NCBI GenBank assembly: GCA_018780035.1
Contig: JADMKE010000020.1
Location: 184,326-248,325, forward strand
Direction of reading: 5' to 3'
DNA length: 64,000 nt
Source of the DNA: Candidatus Sericytochromatia bacterium
GTDB lineage: Bacteria; Cyanobacteriota; Sericytochromatia; UBA7694
The notes below the pieces were generated by a model. That model was not told where the DNA came from. It did no database searches and saw nothing but the letters and a program-made list of their open reading frames with translations. The translations under genes and the position numbers were made by a program. Positions 62,850 to 64,000 of the stretch are shown in pieces. Within the stretch, counting starts at the first letter, position 1; every line of letters begins with the position of its first letter.

Positions 62850-63731
62850 TTAAAAAATACCGTCGAACATCAGGGCCGGCAGCTCTCCCAACATCATCAA
62901 ACGGTCTCCGAAATCTTCGGTCTGATTCAGTTTATTCTCCCAAGCCTGTTGTTTCGGGGTGTTTTCCCCGCAGAGTTCAAATGAAATAGGTCCGGCTTCC
63001 GCGCCAATACAGGCTTCACCCAAGCCATCCTGATCACTGTCTTTGGTGGCCACACTCAAACCCACTCCGACACCCACACTCAGTCCAAACTTAGCGCTGT
63101 GGCCCTCACCGTCGTCATAGCCTATTTCTGCAGATCCAAGCGAGGCCCCCAAAGCTATTTTGCTTGTTTTAGAGCCATCTTCATGGATAACAGACCCGAA
63201 ACCGGCATGGGCCTCGAGTACTTTTAAGTCAATTGAGGTACTTGAACCATCCCTTTTTTTATCGGTTTGGCTGATGTGCAAAGTATTGGCGGAGGTATCA
63301 AGCCCGAATGCTCCAGCAAAGGGATTGATATTGCCCTTGGACTGTACCTCGCCTAAACTCATGCGGGTATGAACACCTTGCGTGGTTTTCTGCATATCAA
63401 CAGCATTAAACGACATCTCTGAGGAATCCGATGCATACTCAAAGAAATCAGCTTCTTCACTGGAAAAGCCCTCCACAAAATTAAAATCCAAAGGATTGTT
63501 TTCGACAGCCTGCAGGGTAGCCTCTTCGGAGGGCGGAGCAACCGATGAAGGTGTTTTGACCGGGCTTGAGGCCTCTCGCTGTGGCGCTTCTGACAGAGGA
63601 GCGGGGCTCTCACAAACTGATTCAGGCGCTTTCGTCATGGCAGGCGTTTCACAGACCTGGTTTTTGTTCTGCAGAAACGCATTGACAATATTCAGTTGAT
63701 TGGGCAAAGGGGAACAACGCAGATCTGACAT
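62850..63731 (-). CDS. Uncharacterised protein with a Gly-rich C-terminal domain
   Basis: A 293-residue protein without a signal peptide. Residues 1-75 are low-complexity (Ser/Pro/Glu/Ala) and 75-125 acidic. Residues 130-260 are a beta-rich, Gly-rich domain (LHISQTDKKRDGSSTSIDL, GSKTSKIALGASLGSAEIG, SAKFGLSVGVGVGLSV, DSDQDGLGEACIGAEAG), repeating short strands as in beta-barrel or passenger-like toxins. The last 30 residues are helical. The shape (disordered arm plus beta domain) recalls the 34675-35592 protein and secreted cargo. Follows the partial gene at its right by three bases. Confidence 0.75.
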   Translation of the reverse strand: MSDLRCSPLPNQLNIVNAFLQNKNQVCETPAMTKAPESVCESPAPLSEAPQREASSPVKTPSSVAPPSEEATLQAVENNPLDFNFVEGFSSEEADFFEYASDSSEMSFNAVDMQKTTQGVHTRMSLGEVQSKGNINPFAGAFGLDTSANTLHISQTDKKRDGSSTSIDLKVLEAHAGFGSVIHEDGSKTSKIALGASLGSAEIGYDDGEGHSAKFGLSVGVGVGLSVATKDSDQDGLGEACIGAEAGPISFELCGENTPKQQAWENKLNQTEDFGDRLMMLGELPALMFDGIF

Positions 63732-63734
63732 GGT

Positions 63735-64000
63735 TTAATGGCCTTTCATCAATCGATTTTGGATTTTTTGGACCAGCGGAAATTCGGGGTTGATTTCACG
63801 GGCGATTTTGAGGTATTTCTGGCCCAAGCCCGGAGACTGGGCAGAGAACATCGCAAATGCCAACAGGGCATAGGGCTCCACCCGGCCACGCTGGTAATGC
63901 AAAGCCTCCAAGCAAAGCCGGGTCAGATCCCTTAAATCTTCTGGGGTTGTGACACTCCCAATCCCGTGAACGGGATGGGCTTCTAAGCAACTTCTGAGCG
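63735..64000 (-). CDS. C-terminus of a protein running off the right edge, repeat-like
   Basis: Open frame on the minus strand from the right edge to a TAA at 63735-63737. The 88 visible codons read LRSCLEAHPVHGIGSVTTPE-like at the edge, then DLTRLCLEALHYQRGRVEPYALLAFAMF and GLGQKYLKIAREINPEFPLVQ at the end. This has the helical spacing of a TPR-like protein with a final NPEFP repeat boundary. The start lies outside the window. Its stop is three bases before the ATG of the 62850-63731 gene, so they are one transcript. Confidence 0.7.
   Translation of the reverse strand, partial: LRSCLEAHPVHGIGSVTTPEDLRDLTRLCLEALHYQRGRVEPYALLAFAMFSAQSPGLGQKYLKIAREINPEFPLVQKIQNRLMKGH

Overview
The window comes from a free-living, Gram-negative-type bacterium with moderate GC content. 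Evidence is the set of lipoproteins and Sec-exported proteins, the 7TMR-DISM hybrid kinase, a DUF983 protein, an S55 peptidase and PQQ-type beta-propellers. The long Chlamydia-like ThyX, the many TPR proteins and the large unknown proteins suggest an uncultured or little-studied lineage. The phylum cannot be settled from sequence alone. There are no rRNA genes, tRNA genes, CRISPR arrays, insertion sequences or recognisable integrases.

Layout. 1-2283 (minus): a permease followed by a hydantoinase/oxoprolinase-type gene that runs off the left edge. 2457-6337 (plus): an FHA-nucleotide cyclase, a TPR-Cdc48-type AAA ATPase and a TPR membrane protein. 6443-7676: a MazE/MazF-type toxin-antitoxin pair translationally coupled to a KDPG aldolase gene. 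7712-12607: small metal-binding, membrane and pilin-head-like proteins, a TPR-2OG oxygenase and a GNAT acetyltransferase. 12672-18052: a 1133-residue hybrid kinase-cyclase, an unknown gene and a terminator-bounded unknown protein. 18065-22639: a stand-alone Hpt, thyX, a lipocalin-like lipoprotein, a sugar-type solute-binding lipoprotein and a zinc-ribbon membrane protein. 22664-30731: a second TPR-2OG oxygenase, a PQQ lipoprotein, a J-domain protein, an S55 peptidase, a beta-propeller protein and a MshEN-like protein. 30748-41148: a GT-TPR-GT-TPR fusion, a disordered protein, a transglycosylase without a signal peptide, a DUF983 protein, an I9-like lipoprotein, a cysteine desulfurase and a B12-binding radical SAM enzyme. 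41230-44347: pheT and pheS.

44557-62601 is a defence island. It holds a class 1 DISARM system (drmD, drmMI, drmA, drmB, drmC) preceded by a short DUF1016-N protein. DISARM is split between drmMI and drmA by about 4.4 kb of other defence-type genes. On the minus strand these are DUF2188, a Pycsar effector (pycTM) and a Pycsar nucleotidyl cyclase (pycC), which run on into drmABC. On the plus strand, facing the other way, are an XRE regulator, an ImmA/IrrE-type metallopeptidase, an 84-residue unknown protein and a HEPN-type protein. The 141-bp divergent spacer holds two copies of the inverted repeat ATCCT-N5-AGGAT around a near-consensus promoter. The XRE/ImmA pair could therefore control Pycsar and possibly the second half of DISARM. 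This arrangement is the strongest candidate in the window for an undescribed composite system. Right of the island are an unknown cargo-like protein (62850-63731) and the C-terminus of a repeat-type protein that runs off the right edge.
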